Assembly: GCF_014195505.1 (NCBI RefSeq)
Contig: NZ_JACIBV010000001.1
Span: 3,782,001-3,846,000 of the forward strand
DNA length: 64,000 nucleotides
From: Nonomuraea dietziae
GTDB lineage: Bacteria > Actinomycetota > Actinomycetes > Streptosporangiales > Streptosporangiaceae
Direction: 5' to 3'
The notes under the pieces were generated by a model. It searched no databases and was not told the DNA's origin. It saw only the letters and a program-made list of their open reading frames with translations. Shown piece after piece: positions 46,183 to 54,679 of this stretch. Numbering within the stretch: position 1 is the first letter of the stretch; the number at the start of each line of letters is the position of its first letter. A program made the position numbers and the translations under genes.

Positions 46183-46341
46183 ATGAGCCCCGAGCTCAAC
46201 TACCAGATGATGCAGAGCAGGGTCGACGAGCTCCACGCGGCCGCGGCGCACCAGCGCCAGGTCGCCGAGGCCCGCAAGGCGCGGGTCTCCGAGCGCGGCG
46301 GCCGCACCAGGGCCTTCTTCGCCCGCCTTCGCACGGCATGA
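46183..46341 (+). CDS. Small basic helical protein, unknown
   Basis: A 52-residue protein: MSPELNYQMMQSRVDELHAA and a long arginine/alanine-rich helix ending in FFARLRTA. It is predicted as a single amphipathic helix with a basic C-terminus. CGGGAGAA lies 7 nt upstream of the ATG. No family is recognised, though the composition and the clear ribosome-binding site and terminator support a real gene. Confidence 0.6.
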   Translation: MSPELNYQMMQSRVDELHAAAAHQRQVAEARKARVSERGGRTRAFFARLRTA

Positions 46342-46353
46342 CCTCGCACGAAG

Positions 46354-46385
46354 AGCCCGGCCGCCAACACCTTCGCGGCCGGGCT
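46354..46385. terminator. Bidirectional terminator hairpin
   Basis: AGCCCGGCCGC (46354-46364) pairs with GCGGCCGGGCT (46375-46385), loop of 10 nt, followed by TTCTGCTTT. It lies between the small gene and the convergent thiolase; the IS element inserted just beyond it. Confidence 0.8.
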
Positions 46386-46395
46386 TTCTGCTTTC

Positions 46396-46401
46396 CCTAG
46401 G
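46396..46401. repeat. Target-site duplication CCTAGG, left copy
   Basis: CCTAGG directly before the left IS end; identical to 47516-47521. The NCTAGN form is the known target of IS481. Confidence 0.9.
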
Positions 46402-47395
46402 TGTACTGCCCAGGGACGTTGGTCAACCTGGTGATGGGTGGTTTGCCGCCGGTAGCGGTGTGGGGCCGGTGGTGATTGTAGTGATGGAGCCAAGCCGGTA
46501 GGGCTTTGCGGCGTGCTCGTTCTGAGGTGTAGAAGCGCCCCAGGGCCCAGCCGTCTGCCAGGGTGCGGTGGAAGCGTTCGACTTTGCCGTTGGTCTGAGG
46601 GCGGTAGGGGCGGGTCTTCTTGGGCCGGATGCCGAGTTCGGCGCACGCATCACGCCAGGCGTGGGATTTGTAGGCCGATCCGTTGTCGCTGAGGACCCGC
46701 TGGATGGTGACACCGCGTTCGGCGAACCAGGCGACGGCGTTGCGCAGGACGTCGATCGCGGTGGCGGCTTTCTCATCGTCACGGATTTCGGCGTAGGCAA
46801 CGCGTGAGTGGTCATCGACGACGGTGTGCACGAAGGCGGTGCCGATGCGGGGCTCATAGCGGGTGTTGCGGGCGCCGGTGCGGCGAGCGGTGGCCTGTCG
46901 GTTGCGCTCGCCTTGGACTCTGCCGAGGTAGCGCCAGCCGCCGCCATCGGGGATGTTGCCGAGTTTCTTGACGTCGACGTGCAGCATCGCGCCGGGCCGG
47001 TCGTGCTCGTAGCGTCTGATCGCCTCGCCGGTGGCGCGGTCGATGTGTGAGAGCCGGTTGATCCGGCACCTGCTCAGGACGGCGTGCACGGTCGAGGCCG
47101 GCATGCCGAGCCGCCCGGCGATCTGGACCGGGCCCAGACGCTGCTTCCATCGCAGGTGCACGATCTTGCGCACTACCGGCTGCGGCGTCCTGGACGGGCT
47201 GCGGTGTGGCCTGGAGGACCGATCGGCCATCGCGGCCGCACCGTGCTGGGCGTAACGACCGGCCCACCGCTTGGCGGTCGGCCAGGACACGTCATAACGC
47301 TCCGCGGCTCTGGCGATCGGCCAGCCGTCATCGACGATCAAGCGCGCCAGCCGAAGACGTGCGCGAGGAGTCAAAGCGGCATTAGCGTGGGACAC
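46397..47395 (-). CDS. IS481-family transposase
   Basis: A 332-residue DDE transposase. The N-terminal helix-turn-helix pair covers about residues 8-110 (RLRLARLIVDDGWPIARAAE, RLGMPASTVHAVLSRCRI). The catalytic acidic residues are D in MLHVDVKKLG, D in RVLSDNGSAYKS and E in NGKVERFHRTL, in that order with the usual spacing. The reading frame is intact. Its TAG stop lies at 46397-46399, outside the element, within the CCTAGG target duplication. Confidence 0.96.
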   Translation of the reverse strand: MSHANAALTPRARLRLARLIVDDGWPIARAAERYDVSWPTAKRWAGRYAQHGAAAMADRSSRPHRSPSRTPQPVVRKIVHLRWKQRLGPVQIAGRLGMPASTVHAVLSRCRINRLSHIDRATGEAIRRYEHDRPGAMLHVDVKKLGNIPDGGGWRYLGRVQGERNRQATARRTGARNTRYEPRIGTAFVHTVVDDHSRVAYAEIRDDEKAATAIDVLRNAVAWFAERGVTIQRVLSDNGSAYKSHAWRDACAELGIRPKKTRPYRPQTNGKVERFHRTLADGWALGRFYTSERARRKALPAWLHHYNHHRPHTATGGKPPITRLTNVPGQYT

Positions 47396-47515
47396 GAAGG
47401 CCTCCTGTTGGCGGAGCGGTTCCTAGACAGCTCCACTCCACAACCGGAGGCCTTCGTCATCGCAGATTCAGACCATGTCGTCACACAATCTCAACCAACC
47501 TGCCTGGGCAGTACA
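46402..47515 (-). mobile_element. Complete IS481-family insertion sequence, 1114 bp
   Basis: The ends are inverted repeats. The left reads TGTACTGCCCAGGGACGTTG, the right (complement) TGTACTGCCCAGGCAGGTTG, with 18 of 20 matching. Both ends abut CCTAGG. One intact transposase fills the element. It landed between the terminator of the 52-residue gene and the stop codon of the thiolase (5 bp away), so no gene is broken. The perfect duplication suggests a recent insertion. Confidence 0.95.
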
Positions 47516-47521
47516 CCTAGG
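47516..47521. repeat. Target-site duplication CCTAGG, right copy
   Basis: CCTAGG directly after the right IS end. Confidence 0.9.
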
Positions 47522-47526
47522 GAGGG

Positions 47527-48696
47527 CTAGGGGACGCGGATGATCAGGGCGTCGCCCTGGCCGCCGCCACCGCACAGGCCCGCCGCGCCCAGACCGCCGC
47601 CGCGCCGCCTGAGCTCGTGGGCGAGGGTCAGCACGATGCGCGCCCCCGACACCCCGATGGGGTGGCCGAGCGCGATGCCGCCGCCGTTGACGTTCACCTT
47701 GTCGTAGGGCAGCCCGAGCTCCTTGGCCGACTGGATCACCACGCTGGCGAACGCCTCGTTGATCTCCACCAGATCGAGGTCGTCCACCGACAGCCCCTGC
47801 TTGCCGAGCGCGTGCTTGATGGCGTTGGCCGGCTGCGACTGCAGCGAGGCGTCGGGGCCGGCCACGTTGCCGTGCCGCCCGATCTCGGCCAGCCAGCTCA
47901 GCCCGAGCTCCTCCGCCTTGGCCCTGGACATGACGACGACCGCGCACGCGCCGTCGGAGATCTGCGAGGCCGACCCCGCGGTGATCGTGCCGTCGGCGGC
48001 GAAGGCGGGCCGCAGCTTGCCCAGCGTCTCGACGGTGGTGTCGGGCCTGACGCCCTCGTCGTCGGTGACCAGGCCGCGCTTGGGGACCTCCACGGGCACG
48101 ATCTCGTCCTCGAACACGCCGTTCTTCATCGCGGCGGCGGCGAGCTGGTGGGAGCGGGCGGAGAACTCGTCCTGCTCGGCCCTTCCGATGCCCAGGCGGG
48201 CGTTGTGGCGCTCGGTCGACTCGCCCATCGCGCACTGGTCGAAGGCGCAGAACAGCCCGTCGTGCGCCATCGAGTCGACGACCTGCGAGCCGCCGTACTT
48301 CACGCCCTTGCGCAGCCCGGGCAGCAGGTGGGGGGCGTTGGTCATGGACTCCATGCCGCCCGCCACCACGATGTCGAACTCGCCCGCGCGGATCAGCTGG
48401 TCGGCCATCGCGATGGCGTCGAGGCCCGACAGGCAGACCTTGTTGATGGTCACCGAGGGCACGCTCATCGGGATGCCCGCCTTGACGGCGGCCTGGCGGG
48501 AGGGGATCTGTCCCGCGCCGGCCTGGAGCACCTGCCCCATGATCACGTACTCCACGGCGGAGGGCGCGACTCCGGCGCGGTCGAGGGCGGCCTTGATGGC
48601 AAGAGCGCCGAGATCGACGGCCTGGAGGCCGGCGAAGGCGCCGAGCAGGCGTCCGATGGGTGTACGAGCTCCGGCGACGATGACGGAACCAGACAT
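47527..48696 (-). CDS. Acetyl-CoA C-acetyltransferase (thiolase, FadA4-like)
   Basis: Condenses or cleaves acetoacetyl-CoA-type substrates. The 389-residue protein has the acyl-enzyme cysteine C88 in [10 protein letters not shown], the [10 protein letters not shown] histidine motif and the second cysteine in [18 protein letters not shown] precedes the ATG at 48696. It is divergent from methylmalonyl-CoA epimerase, the same pairing as M. tuberculosis fadA4 (Rv1323) and Rv1322A. The IS element lies directly downstream of its stop. Confidence 0.94.
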   Translation of the reverse strand: MSGSVIVAGARTPIGRLLGAFAGLQAVDLGALAIKAALDRAGVAPSAVEYVIMGQVLQAGAGQIPSRQAAVKAGIPMSVPSVTINKVCLSGLDAIAMADQLIRAGEFDIVVAGGMESMTNAPHLLPGLRKGVKYGGSQVVDSMAHDGLFCAFDQCAMGESTERHNARLGIGRAEQDEFSARSHQLAAAAMKNGVFEDEIVPVEVPKRGLVTDDEGVRPDTTVETLGKLRPAFAADGTITAGSASQISDGACAVVVMSRAKAEELGLSWLAEIGRHGNVAGPDASLQSQPANAIKHALGKQGLSVDDLDLVEINEAFASVVIQSAKELGLPYDKVNVNGGGIALGHPIGVSGARIVLTLAHELRRRGGGLGAAGLCGGGGQGDALIIRVP

Positions 48697-48779
48697 GGCA
48701 GGGCCTCCTGTGCACACGAGGGGTCGTTTGACACGATACCCAGGACCACAGGGCCGACCACCATGGAGGCGGGACACAC

Positions 48780-49205
48780 GTGTTTATGCGGATCGACCAC
48801 ATCGGGATCGCCTGCCACGACCTGGAGGAGAAGATCGCGTTGTTCGAGCGGACCTTCGAGCTGACCGTCGTGGCCCGCGAGGTCAACGAGGAGCAGGGCG
48901 TCAAGGAGGCCATGCTGCACATCGCCGACGGCGAGGGCGGCGGCTCCTACATCCAGCTCCTCGAACCGCTCTCGGCCGACTCCCCCGTCGGCAAGTTCCT
49001 GGCCAGGCGGGGCGAGGGGGTGCACCACGTGGCCTTCGGCGTCCCCGACGTCTCGCAGGCCATGGAGCAGATCGGCGCCAAGGGTGTCAGATTGCTCGAC
49101 GAGCGGCCCAGGCACGGCTCCATGGGCTCGTCCATAGCGTTTCTGCATCCGAAGGATGTGGGCGGAATGCTCACAGAGCTGGTCCAGGCCGCAGAGGGCC
49201 GCTGA
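48780..49205 (+). CDS. mce: Methylmalonyl-CoA epimerase
   Basis: Interconverts (2R)- and (2S)-methylmalonyl-CoA, linking propionyl-CoA to succinyl-CoA. The 141-residue vicinal-oxygen-chelate protein has [20 protein letters not shown] with its first metal histidine, [31 protein letters not shown] with the second histidine, and a C-terminal glutamate in GGMLTELVQ. The GTG at 48780 is preferred (GGAGG 10 nt upstream) over the ATG at 48786. Confidence 0.94.
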   Translation: MFMRIDHIGIACHDLEEKIALFERTFELTVVAREVNEEQGVKEAMLHIADGEGGGSYIQLLEPLSADSPVGKFLARRGEGVHHVAFGVPDVSQAMEQIGAKGVRLLDERPRHGSMGSSIAFLHPKDVGGMLTELVQAAEGR

Positions 49206-49300
49206 ACGTAAAAAACGTTCATATGTAACTAGTCGCGCAGATAGTTGGACGGGGCCTCCAAGGCGGCAACAGCGGAGTACGCTGGCCTTCCACCGGACAA

Positions 49301-49326
49301 GGAGCCTGCTGCCAGGAGCAGGCTCC
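49301..49326 (+). other. Perfect 10-bp hairpin upstream of the coiled-coil gene
   Basis: GGAGCCTGCT (49301-49310) pairs with AGCAGGCTCC (49317-49326) around a 6-nt loop, 69 bp before the next start. There is no T-tract. Either it ends the epimerase transcript or it is a 5' leader structure. Confidence 0.6.
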
Positions 49327-49394
49327 TGGCTCGGATGTCCCGAACCCCCCGTCCGGCCCGTGTAGCCGTCTCGACAACCCAGGATCGAGCCTCC

Positions 49395-50708
49395 ATGCAG
49401 TCCGACATCGACGCCCAACTCAACAACTTCTTCGAGGACGCCCCAGCCCGCGAGTTCGACGTGGTGCTCCGTGGTTACGACCGGCACCAGGTCCACGACC
49501 ACCTCAAGCAGCTCGACAACGAGCTGCGCCAGGCTCGCGAGCAGGTCACCGGTCTTCAGCGCGACCTTACCGACTCCCAGCGCCAGCTCCAGGAGCAGGA
49601 GCGCCCGACCTACTCAGGTCTCGGCGCCCGCATCGAGCAGCTGCTGCGCCTCGCCGAGGAGCAGGCCACCGAGCTCGTCCAGGCCGCCAGGTCCGAGGCC
49701 AACGAGATCAAGGCCCACGCCAAGGTCGAAGCCGCCGACATGCGCGCCGCCGCCGAGAGCGAAGCGGCCGAGAAGCGTGCCCAGGCCACCCGCGAGGCCG
49801 ACGACATGCGCACCACCGCCGAGCGCGAGGCCGAGGAGATCCGCTCCACCGCCCGCCGCGAGGCCGAGGAGCTCACCAACACCACCGAGCGCGAGGCCGC
49901 CAAGCTGCGCGCCACCGCCGACCACGAGGTGGCGGAGAAGCGCGCCGACGCCGAGCGCGAGATCGCCAAGCTACGCACCACCACCGAGCGCGAGGTCGCC
50001 CAGCTGCGCGCCTCGACCAAGCGCGAGCGTGACGAGGTCCTCACCACCGCCAAGCGCCAGGCCGACGAGATGCGCGCCCAGGCCCAGCGGGTGCTCGAGG
50101 AGTCCGAGGCCAAGCGGGCCCAGGACGAAGCAGAGTTCGAGATCCAGCTCGCCGCCCGTCGCGAAGAGGCCGAGCGTCAGGAGGCCGAGCGCCACTCCAC
50201 CGCGCAGGCCGCCACGCAGAAGCTGGTCGCCGAGGCCGAGCAGCGCGCCGCGACCGCCGAGTCCCGCGCCACCAAGGCCACCCAGCAGGCCGACCAGACC
50301 CGCCGCGAGGCCGACACCCACGCCAAGCAGCTGGTCGCCAACGCCCGCAAGAACGCCGACCAGATCGCGGCCGAGGCCAAGGCCAGCGCCGAGCACATCG
50401 TGAGCGAGGCCAAGTCCGAGGCCGAGCGCACCCGCTCCAACATGCAGCGCCAGGTCGACGAGCTGACCAGGCAGCGCGACAGCATCACCAGCCACCTCGC
50501 GCAGCTGCGCCAGCTGCTCGGCGGCGCGCCCCTTCCTGGCATGGAGCCGGAGCCCGCCGTCACCGCCGCCCCGCCGAAGCCGGCCCTGGCTCCTTCGGCC
50601 TCCAACGGCAACGACAAGCCGGTCCCCGCGCCGGCCCCAGCCCCCACGCCCGCGTCCGCCAAGGCCGAGGCCAGGGGCGACGACGACTCGGAGTGGTGGC
50701 AGGAGTAG
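49395..50708 (+). CDS. DivIVA/FilP-like coiled-coil cytoskeletal protein
   Basis: A 437-residue protein. The N-terminal 60 residues (FDVVLRGYDRHQVHDHLKQL) match the DivIVA-type membrane-curvature domain found in actinobacterial cellulose-binding/Scy/FilP proteins. From about residue 115 to 225 runs a nearly perfect 11-residue repeat of the type EREAEEIRSTA, about ten copies. Long coiled coil continues to about 385, followed by an Ala/Pro-rich tail ending in acidic DDDSEWWQE. Such proteins organise polar growth or filaments. The ATG at 49395 begins the DivIVA domain; the frame is open upstream. Confidence 0.85.
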   Translation: MQSDIDAQLNNFFEDAPAREFDVVLRGYDRHQVHDHLKQLDNELRQAREQVTGLQRDLTDSQRQLQEQERPTYSGLGARIEQLLRLAEEQATELVQAARSEANEIKAHAKVEAADMRAAAESEAAEKRAQATREADDMRTTAEREAEEIRSTARREAEELTNTTEREAAKLRATADHEVAEKRADAEREIAKLRTTTEREVAQLRASTKRERDEVLTTAKRQADEMRAQAQRVLEESEAKRAQDEAEFEIQLAARREEAERQEAERHSTAQAATQKLVAEAEQRAATAESRATKATQQADQTRREADTHAKQLVANARKNADQIAAEAKASAEHIVSEAKSEAERTRSNMQRQVDELTRQRDSITSHLAQLRQLLGGAPLPGMEPEPAVTAAPPKPALAPSASNGNDKPVPAPAPAPTPASAKAEARGDDDSEWWQE

Positions 50709-50827
50709 CCCCCCTTGATCCGGGGTTGATCGACGGCTGGGAGAGCCTGGCGACCTGGAGGTCGCTAGGCTCTCTTGTTGTCTTTGTACGGCTTGCCTGG
50801 ATTGCCCCCCAACCGCATGGAGCCATC

Positions 50828-52042
50828 GTGACCGCCAGCCCCGACGCCCAGACTCCCTCCAGCGAGGCCGACGAGTCCGAGCCCGCGGCGCCCGCGAAGG
50901 CGGAGGAGGAGGCGGCCGGCAACGGGGCGCTCTCCGGCGGCGAGGCCTCAGGCCCGGCGCGGGGGCCCGACCAGCCGTCCGGCGAGAGGGCCGCCCTGCC
51001 GTACGGCATGCCGGGCAAGCCGCTGGCCAGAGGGCCGTTCCTGTTCGGCCTCGTGGGCGGCCTCGGTGTGCTGACCGCGATCGCCATCGGCCAGCTGATC
51101 ACGAGCTCGCTCAGCGTGATCATCCTCATCGTGGTGGCGATGTTCCTGGCCGCGGGGCTCAACCCCGCCGTCGAGACGCTGCAGCGGCGCGGCATGAAGC
51201 GCCGGACGTCGATCTCGATCGTGTTCGCCGGTGTGATCGTGATGTTCGGCCTGTTCGGGCTGGCCATCGTGCCGCCGGTGAGTCAGGAGTCTGCCGACTT
51301 CATCGCCGCGGTTCCCGGCTACTTCGACCAGCTCACGGCCAACCCGACCCTCAGGCAGCTCGACTCCGACTACCAGCTGCTGCCCAAGCTGGCGGCCTTC
51401 GTGACCGACACCCTGGCCCCTTCGCTGGCCAGCGGGGTCGTCGGCGCGGGGCTCGTCGTGCTGGACGGGGTGTTCACCGGGCTGACCCTGCTGGTGCTGA
51501 TGCTCTACTTCCTCGGCTCGCTGCACACGATCAAGGAGTACTTCCTCAAGCTCGTTCCCGCCTCCCGCCGTTCCAGGACCGAGGCCATCACCGACGAGAT
51601 CCTCAGCGGGATCGGCGGCTACGTCGCGGGCAACGTGCTCATCTCCGTCATAGCGGGCGCGCTGAGCTGGGCCTTCCTGACCATCGCGGACGCTCGCTAC
51701 GCGCTGGCCCTGGCCCTGGTGATCGCCCTCACCGACCTGATCCCGCTGGTCGGGGCGACGATCGGGGCCGTGCTGGTGAGCGGCGTGGCGTTCCTGCAGT
51801 CGGTGCCGCTCGGCATCGCCTGCGCCATCTTCTTCGTCATCTACCAGCAGGTGGAGAACTACCTCATCTACCCGCGCGTGATGAAGCGCTCGGTGGACGT
51901 GGCGCCCGCCGTGACCGTGATCGCGGCGCTGTTCGGCGGCGCCCTGCTGGGCATCGTGGGCGCCCTGCTGGCCATCCCGGTCGCCGCCGCGATCGCGCTG
52001 ATCATCCGTGAGGTCGTGCTGCCTCGCCAAGCTCGGAGCTGA
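50828..52042 (+). CDS. AI-2E/PerM-family transporter
   Basis: A 404-residue membrane protein: a long Ala/Glu/Pro-rich cytoplasmic tail (1-65), about eight helices, and the family core (VAMFLAAGLNPAVETLQRRGM, IGGYVAGNVLISVIAG, LIPLVGATIGAVLVSG, IYQQVENYLIYPRVMKRSVD). The family includes AI-2 exporters and Na+/H+ antiporters; the substrate is not known here. The GTG at 50828 has GGAG 5 nt upstream. The last 41 bp overlap the convergent hydrolase gene. Confidence 0.9.
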   Translation: MTASPDAQTPSSEADESEPAAPAKAEEEAAGNGALSGGEASGPARGPDQPSGERAALPYGMPGKPLARGPFLFGLVGGLGVLTAIAIGQLITSSLSVIILIVVAMFLAAGLNPAVETLQRRGMKRRTSISIVFAGVIVMFGLFGLAIVPPVSQESADFIAAVPGYFDQLTANPTLRQLDSDYQLLPKLAAFVTDTLAPSLASGVVGAGLVVLDGVFTGLTLLVLMLYFLGSLHTIKEYFLKLVPASRRSRTEAITDEILSGIGGYVAGNVLISVIAGALSWAFLTIADARYALALALVIALTDLIPLVGATIGAVLVSGVAFLQSVPLGIACAIFFVIYQQVENYLIYPRVMKRSVDVAPAVTVIAALFGGALLGIVGALLAIPVAAAIALIIREVVLPRQARS

Positions 52043-52797
52043 TGAACGAGGCCACGGCCGCGTTGAACGCCTCGGGCTGCTCCACCGCGCTCAGGTGACC
52101 TGCCCGCTCGACGACCGTCAGCCGCCCGTCGGGTACGGCCCGCAGCATCGCCTCGGCGTCGTCGCGCGTGGTGAGCTGGTCCTCCTCGCCCACGATCACC
52201 AGCGCGGGCGCCTTGAGCGCGGCGAGGGTGTCGAAGGAGTCGGGCCCTTGCCGCCATGGCCCGCTGCGCCCACGCCACCGCGCCGGGCGGAGCCGACTGG
52301 ACCAGCCCTCTGACCCTGCCGAACACCATCGCCCTGCGTTCCTTGGTCGTCTGCCCGAGCAGTCCTGGCAGGACCTCCTCGACCAGCACCCCCGTGCCGT
52401 CGGCCAGGACCTGCCGCGCGATCCGCTCCCTGTTCTCCCTGGCCTGCTCGGTGTCCTGGCTCGCCTTGGTGTCGGCCAGGATCACCCCTGCCACGCGGTC
52501 GGGATGACGGCGGCAGAAGGCCATGGTCACGTAGCCGCCCATGGACTGCCCGCCGACCACGGCTCGCTCGATGCCCTCCTGGTCGAGCAGGGCGGCCACG
52601 TCGTCGGCCATGAGGTCGATGGAGGGCTCGTCGTCGCCCAGCCTGGAGCCGCCGAAGCCGCGCAGGTCGGGGGTGATGACCTGGCAGGAGGCCGACAGAC
52701 CCTCCCGCTGGGCCAGCCACATGGCCGACGAGAGCGGAAAGGCGTGGAGCAGGACGACAGGGACGCCGGTCCCGGCTGATCTCGTGTAGAGCTGCAC
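52002..52797 (-). pseudogene. Alpha/beta hydrolase with a single-base frameshift
   Basis: The frame from GTG 52797 reads VQLYTRSAGTGVPVVLLHAF and has the nucleophile elbow VVGGQSMGGYVT and the oxyanion region. After AQRAMAA (about residue 185) it goes out of frame, while the true end (VIVGEEDQLTTRDDAEAM, AGHLSAVEQPEAFN with the catalytic Asp and His) is in the next frame. One extra base in GGGCCC (52242-52247) explains it; removing it gives 264 residues. The enzyme would resemble 3-oxoadipate enol-lactonase-type hydrolases. A leaderless TACCGT promoter fixes the start. Confidence 0.85.
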
Positions 52798-52804
52798 GGA
52801 CCAC

Positions 52805-52810
52805 ACGGTA
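52805..52810 (-). promoter_or_regulatory. -10 element TACCGT, leaderless start of the hydrolase
   Basis: On the minus strand TACCGT, 7 nt, then the GTG at 52797. Confidence 0.55.
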
Positions 52811-52879
52811 ACCCGGTTCTCGCCGACAATCACCGTGCGGCCCATACCGATATCCGGCCTAGGGCGCGACCGCTATCCC

Positions 52880-53638
52880 TCAGATGGCCGTGGCGCCGCC
52901 GTCGATGAACAGCACCTGGCCCGTCATGTAGGCCGAGGCCTGGCTGGCGAGGAAGACCGCGGGGTGGGCCATCTCCTCGGCCGTCCCCCAGCGCCGCATC
53001 GGCACGCCGCCGATCGTGGAGGCGCTGACCGCCTCGTCCTCCCACAGGTTGCGGTTGAGGTCGGTGGCGGTCCATCCAGGGCACAGCGCGTTGACCCGCA
53101 CCCCCGAGGTGGCCCACTCCACGGCCAGCGTCCTGGTCAGGGCGACCAGGCCCGCCTTGGCCGCGGCGTACGGGGCCAGGAAGGGCGCGCCGAGCGCGGC
53201 CACCGAGGCGACGTTGATGACCGAGCCCGAGCCGCGCTCCAGCAGGTGCGTGGCGGCGGCGTGGCAGACGGTCATCGCCGAGTCGAGGTTGAGCCGCATG
53301 AGCTTGTCCCAGCCCGACAGCCGCAGATCCTTGAACTCGACGAGGAAGTTGGAGCCGCCCGCGTTGTTCACCACGATGTCGAGGTGGCCGAGCGCCTTGA
53401 TCGCACCGTGGACGGCCGCCGCGGCGGCGTCCCTGTCGGTGAGGTCGGCGGGGATGACCACGGCCTGCCGTCCGCGTGCCTCGACCTCCTTGGCCACCTC
53501 GGCCAGCGACTCGGGCGAGCGGGAGACCAGGGCGAGGTCGGCGCCCGCGTCGGCGTAGGCGAGCGCGATGGCCCTCCCGATGCCCCTCGACGCCCCGCTG
53601 ACGAAGGCCTTCCTGCCGGAAAGATCGAACGCGCCCAT
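52880..53638 (-). CDS. Short-chain dehydrogenase/reductase (SDR)
   Basis: A 252-residue classical SDR. The cofactor motif is SGASRGIGRAIA (TGxxxGIG type). NNAGGSN marks the strand-4 motif. The catalytic Ser lies in INVASVAA and the Tyr and Lys in APYAAAKAGL. The C-terminus YMTGQVLFIDGGATAI is the FabG-like ending. It may reduce an acyl-CoA or another alcohol/ketone substrate, not identifiable here. AAGGAGG precedes the ATG at 53638. Confidence 0.93.
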   Translation of the reverse strand: MGAFDLSGRKAFVSGASRGIGRAIALAYADAGADLALVSRSPESLAEVAKEVEARGRQAVVIPADLTDRDAAAAAVHGAIKALGHLDIVVNNAGGSNFLVEFKDLRLSGWDKLMRLNLDSAMTVCHAAATHLLERGSGSVINVASVAALGAPFLAPYAAAKAGLVALTRTLAVEWATSGVRVNALCPGWTATDLNRNLWEDEAVSASTIGGVPMRRWGTAEEMAHPAVFLASQASAYMTGQVLFIDGGATAI

Positions 53639-53669
53639 GCCGCCTCCTTGCCCGTGACCGAACAAGATT

Positions 53670-54377
53670 CTATGGAACGTCCGTGGGCAGGGGGAAGGCG
53701 TCGGGGTTGACCCGCTTGACGATCTCGTTCAGGGCGATCCTGACGTACGGTTCGCCGACCCACAGGTGCTTGGCGCCTTCGACGCCGATCACCTCCGCCT
53801 GGGGCACCCTGGCGAACCTGGCCCTGGCCTCCTCCGGCCGCAGGTAGTCGTCGAACTCGGGCACCAGCGCCACCAGCGGCCGCCCGAAGGCCGCCCAGGC
53901 GTCCAGGTCGGCGTCGGTGGCCCTGTGCAGCGGCGGCGACAGCAGGATGGCCCCCTCCACCAGCGGGTCGTGCGCCCACTTGAGCGTGAGCTCGGTGCCG
54001 AAGGACCAGCCGACCACCCAGACCTTCGGCAGGTCGTGGAACTCGGCGTACTCCAGTGCCGCGGCGACGTCGTACCGCTCGCCCTCGCCGCCGTCGAAGG
54101 CGCCCTCGGAGGTGCCTCTCTCGGAGGAGGTGCCCCTGGTGTTGAAGCGCAGCACGGCCAGGTCGGCCAGGGCGGGCAGGCGGTTGGCCGCCTTCTTGTA
54201 GACGTGGCTGTCCATGAACCCGCCGTGGGTCGGCAGCGGGTGCAGGGTGACCAGCGTCGCCACGGCAGGACGGTCGGCCGGCAGCGCCAGCTCGCCCACC
54301 AGGGTCAGCCCGTCGGCGGTGTGCAGCTCGATCGGCTCGCGCCTGGCGGGCAGGACGGTGGCCGCGCGGATCTCCAA
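53670..54377 (-). CDS. Alpha/beta hydrolase
   Basis: A 235-residue hydrolase of the dienelactone-hydrolase-like group. VATLVTLHPLPTHGGFMDS gives the oxyanion strand, and VVGWSFGTELTL is the nucleophile elbow with Ser in GWSFG. LVPEFDDYLRPEE carries the acid and EGAKHLWVG the His. The TTG start follows TGAGGAGA by 6 nt. It lies directly upstream of the SDR gene on the same strand (gap 31 bp), so they may be one unit. Confidence 0.85.
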   Translation of the reverse strand: MEIRAATVLPARREPIELHTADGLTLVGELALPADRPAVATLVTLHPLPTHGGFMDSHVYKKAANRLPALADLAVLRFNTRGTSSERGTSEGAFDGGEGERYDVAAALEYAEFHDLPKVWVVGWSFGTELTLKWAHDPLVEGAILLSPPLHRATDADLDAWAAFGRPLVALVPEFDDYLRPEEARARFARVPQAEVIGVEGAKHLWVGEPYVRIALNEIVKRVNPDAFPLPTDVP

Positions 54378-54388
54378 GACGTGTCTCC

Positions 54389-54679
54389 TCAGTACCTGGT
54401 ACGCCCTGGACCGCGGTCCAGGCGCTTGCGCCAGCAGGTGGTGTGCCAGTGGCGGCGCTCCTCGTCGCCGCCGCTCCAGTCGGGCCAGCTCACGATGTGC
54501 GGGGCTCCGGGGCGGATCTCCTGGTCGCAGCCGGGGCAGCGGTAGTTCTTCGCCGAGGAGGACCCGCTGAGCATGCGGACCTTCCAGTCGCCGTCGGGCC
54601 AGTGCTCCACCCTGTCGGTCGAACTGGGGAAACCGATCGGGCGGGTGGACTCCTTGCGGCGGGCTCGGCGAGGGCTCAT
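54389..54679 (-). CDS. Small zinc-finger-like protein, unknown
   Basis: A 96-residue basic protein conserved in actinobacteria (often mislabelled ATP/GTP-binding). YRCPGCDQEI and the later HIVSWP, HWHTTCWRKRLDRG provide C-x2-C and H/C ligands for one zinc, HNH- or treble-clef-like. The ATG overlaps the stop of the upstream dehydrogenase (ATGA). DNA or RNA binding is plausible but unproven. Confidence 0.7.
   Translation of the reverse strand: MSPRRARRKESTRPIGFPSSTDRVEHWPDGDWKVRMLSGSSSAKNYRCPGCDQEIRPGAPHIVSWPDWSGGDEERRHWHTTCWRKRLDRGPGRTRY

Noticed and set aside
49301..49326. Hairpin as a small regulatory RNA gene
   Set aside because: No promoter or terminator signals beyond the stem itself; kept only as a structured element.
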